From assembly GCA_015146655.1 (NCBI GenBank), contig VKHL01000044.1, positions 124,001 through 188,000 of the forward strand: a DNA stretch of 64,000 bases, written 5' to 3'. Source of the DNA: Ochromonas danica. Its lineage: Eukaryota > Sar > Chrysophyceae > Chromulinales > Chromulinaceae. Below the pieces are notes generated by a model, which was not told where the DNA came from, made no database searches, and saw nothing but the letters and a program-made list of their open reading frames with translations. Below are positions 61,601 through 64,000 of the stretch, one piece after another; the stretch's first letter is position 1, and every line of letters starts with the position of its first letter. A program made the position numbers and the translations under genes.

Positions 61601-62696
61601 TAATCGCTGGTTTTCCAATTCTTGCCGAAGATGCATCATTTCTTCTTCAAGTCCCACAGAACGCTGATGATCTTCCTGTGTATTTCCAAAGACTGCTTGC
61701 ATAATTGCTTGTTGTGGAGTAAAGTTATTCGTTGCAGCATTGGCAGCAGCCTTTGACGCTGCTTGAGAGCGAGGACTAGCAGATGGTGTCTCATACACAA
61801 CTCTGGGAGATATTGTACAATGGGGATCCATATAACCATCTCCGCCATTGGGATTGCTTAAATAAAGCGGATACATTGGTGGTTGTATCGACACAGACAA
61901 TCTCTTAGGAGCACGGGATAGCTCCGATCCTTTCCTGCTAGCTCTTCTAGCAGCCACCGACTGCTTGCGAGATGTTCCTGTTGGTGATGCCATTTTCACT
62001 TCTTCTGATCCTCCAGCTTCATGATGGAGCATTGCAGCCGCTGCTTGTAATTGCTCCTCTTTTAATTGTTGCAACTGTTGCTCTAACTGCATTTGATGTA
62101 GTTGTTGAAGTTGCTCTTGTTGAAGTTGCTCTTGATGCTCTTGTTTACTTCTTGCTTTCACTCTTTCTTGTGCAAGTAATCTTCCACGTCGGATTTTATC
62201 TTCTTTTGCTTTAACTTTCATAGCTCTTCTTAATTCAAGAAAGTCTCTAATCATTCGTTGGATCTTCCTTGTGGCATTATTTGCAACACTTAATATTTCA
62301 TTAAAGATTAAATTTTTGAACAGTTCTTGTTGTAGTTCAGCTTGACGAATAATATCACCTTGGAATTCAATACGAATACAAGATACTAACCAAGCACTAA
62401 ACTTTCTCATATTAATAATTCGTTTTTTCTCACCCCAAATTCTTAATAATTCAACAATTAACTAAATAGCAGAGATTAGCGTTAATGATAATGATAATGA
62501 TGTTGATTGTTCACTATTACAAGGGAAGGGGAGGATATGTTACGTTATGATATGTTATGTTATACTAACCTCATCAGTAGGAAGGAATATTGTCCATTCT
62601 TGCTTAGTGGATAAGATCACTAAGTTGACAGAATAGAAAATACCCATGACATCACTTACTACAAATTCCAGTGATCTAATTAAACCAAACAACAAT

Positions 62697-62747
<51 letters not shown>

Positions 62748-63264
62748 TAATCAATCAATCAATCATCTATGAGGTCTCATCTCTTAGGAATAGTAAAGAA
62801 ATCTTACCTTTCTCCTTGATTGATCTGTCCTCTCATTAATTCAAAGGTTGCTTTCTCATCCTTAGCTATTCCTAAGGAAGTTGATGGATTCTTGATTTGA
62901 TTCTGAACTAAAGTCTTACTTTGAAGGAAGTCAGCGACAGAATTGAATGACTGCTGACGCTGCAGTGCTTGACTGAGAGAAGGACCACCTGCTGATGACC
63001 CTAGGAAAGAAATCGTATCCATTTTTCATTTTCAGTTTTCTTTTGCTTTATTATATCTTTTTTTTTGTATTTTAGGTTTCAGTTTTCAGTTTTCAGTTTT
63101 CAGTTTGACTTACGTTTGAAGGATTGACGACTTGATTTAGGTGTAGTTGGAGCTTTAGGAGTGAAAATAATAGAAGAACAAGAAGAGTCTTCCTGACTTT
63201 TGGTTGGTGGTTTATAGGTTATCTTACGACCACTTGGTTTGCTTCTATAGCTAGTATTAGTCAT
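58637..63264 (-). CDS. IQ-motif, coiled-coil and ARM-like repeat protein
   Basis: Four exons: 63264-63114, 63000-62808, 62675-62570 and 62461-58637. They join in frame to 1424 residues. The large last exon alone would seem to start at an internal Met. The upstream exons add a conserved-looking segment (SLEFVVSDVMGIFYSVNLVI, WTIFLPTDELIVELLRIWGE). IQ-like calmodulin-binding motifs occur at RKIQRMIRDFLELRR and KRIQHFVRFRLERRK. A long Gln/Glu-rich coiled coil lies between them. The C-terminal 450 residues are helical and ARM/HEAT-like (LQSLAVLHCRVLVNLCAHDC, MRDLLELHHESSDLMPICMW). It could be a flagellar or cytoskeletal scaffold regulated by calmodulin; the family is not identified. Confidence 0.7.
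62697..62764. repeat. (AATC)n microsatellite in an intron
   Basis: About 17 tandem AATC units with one AATT variant, inside the second intron of the IQ/ARM-like gene, close to its acceptor on the minus strand. Confidence 0.9.
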
Positions 63265-63488
63265 TTATCTTCAAGTTATGAACAACTAAAACTAATATTT
63301 AATTCTCATACCACGGTAAGCAACAGAGTGAATGAAACCGTCACTGACCATTCAGAAAAGCCCGCTTTTCTGGTAATAAGTGGTTTTTCATTTCTTCTGA
63401 CTTGTTTTTCAGTCCCATCCCATTCATTTTCATTTCATTTCATTCCATTCCATCATATCATCATCTCTTATAAGTGATTGAATAAGAA

Positions 63489-63923
63489 ATGGAGACTAAT
63501 AATGACTGGGATGATATCATCATGTTAGAAGAGCATTTCTATAAAGAAGGACAACAAGAAGCTTTAAAAGATGCTGATCATACTACCATCATTCAAACAG
63601 CTCGACATGAAGGCTATCAAGCAGGTTTCCTAAGAGGATCTACTATAGGCTTTGAATTAGGATTCTATTCTATTGCTATAGGTGATGAAACTGAAGAAAG
63701 AAGACAAAGAAAACTTCTTCAAGATCTAAAACTGAAAACTGAAAACTTTCCTCGAAGTAACCACGCAGACACAGACTTTGACTCTACCATACAATCTATG
63801 CGTGCCTTATATCGTGGATTAGGATCTAAATTAGGGAAATTCCCTCCTTCTACTCTGATGAAGAAAGAAGGAGAAGATGGTGGAGAAGGAAAAGGAGAAG
63901 AAGGTAAGAGCTTTGATTGGTAG
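63489..63923 (+). CDS. LTO1/ORAOV1-like protein (Yae1 N-terminal domain)
   Basis: 144 residues from ATG 63489. The N-terminal half has the deca-GX3 pattern of LTO1/Yae1: LEEHFYKEGQQEALKD, then HEGYQAGFLRGSTIGFELGF. LTO1 with YAE1 acts as an adaptor that brings the ribosome-recycling ATPase ABCE1/Rli1 to the cytosolic Fe-S targeting complex. Two of the family Gly positions are changed in the first repeats. The C-terminus is Glu/Lys/Gly-rich. A good donor, GAAG|GTAAGA at 63904/63905, lies five codons before the stop, so the gene may continue through an intron beyond the window; the end given is the unspliced stop. Confidence 0.65.
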   Translation: METNNDWDDIIMLEEHFYKEGQQEALKDADHTTIIQTARHEGYQAGFLRGSTIGFELGFYSIAIGDETEERRQRKLLQDLKLKTENFPRSNHADTDFDSTIQSMRALYRGLGSKLGKFPPSTLMKKEGEDGGEGKGEEGKSFDW

Positions 63924-64000
63924 TGGTAGTAGTGGTAGTGGTAGTAGTAGTCTAGTGCCTCCTCCTCCTCCTCCTCCTACCTCCTCTATGGTATGATACG

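Overview
The window is nuclear DNA from a protist. Genes lie on both strands at a spacing of 0.1-1.5 kb. Many are interrupted by short spliceosomal introns (about 64-136 bp) with GTAAGT-like donors and TAG/CAG acceptors, and the proteins carry long Ser, Asn and Asp tracts. One gene, a CDP-alcohol phosphatidyltransferase at 47064-48222, has a bacterial-type catalytic domain behind a signal peptide that ends in an Ala-Phe junction. That bipartite leader is typical of plastid import in algae with secondary red plastids, so a photosynthetic stramenopile is my best guess. It rests on one leader and is an inference. I see no recognisable retroelement, DNA transposon, virus-like element, CRISPR array or prokaryotic operon.

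Layout. 1-10 kb: 3' part of a membrane protein, a sulfotransferase with a PAN/apple tail recovered by splicing, importin-7/8, an ankyrin protein and BolA2. 10.3-18.7 kb: one intronless gene for a 2819-residue, mostly disordered protein. 19-23.3 kb: a 51-residue mitochondrial-type membrane protein, a VHL-like plus zincin protein, and a secreted JmjC/cupin-like protein that appears to lack iron ligands. 23.5-26.6 kb: two identical alternative oxidase genes, head to head, in a perfect inverted repeat with 1326-bp arms. 27.7-38.5 kb: GT8 glycosyltransferase, coiled-coil protein, amino-acid transporter, unknown protein, tRNA-Ala(AGC), fucosyltransferase-like protein. 38.8-53.2 kb: a second, larger inverted duplication of a 989-residue two-TM surface protein gene, with a second sulfotransferase, GAR1, plastid-type PgsA and a tRNA-Ala between the copies. 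53.5-64 kb: DnaJ/CAP-Gly fusion, CgeB-like glycosyltransferase, IQ/coiled-coil/ARM-like protein and an LTO1-like protein.

How the genes relate. There is no operon logic. Several products do act on secretory or cell-surface glycans (two sulfotransferases, GT8, fucosyltransferase-like, CgeB-like), and others are housekeeping (import, rRNA pseudouridylation, Fe-S/iron handling, plastid lipid). The strongest structural signal is the pair of inverted gene duplications. Both are kept identical or nearly so over coding and intron sequence, and the larger one holds a sharply bounded divergent island inside otherwise identical copies. This is the pattern expected of recurrent gene conversion between inverted paralogs. 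Exon limits were read by eye from splice consensus and frame continuity.
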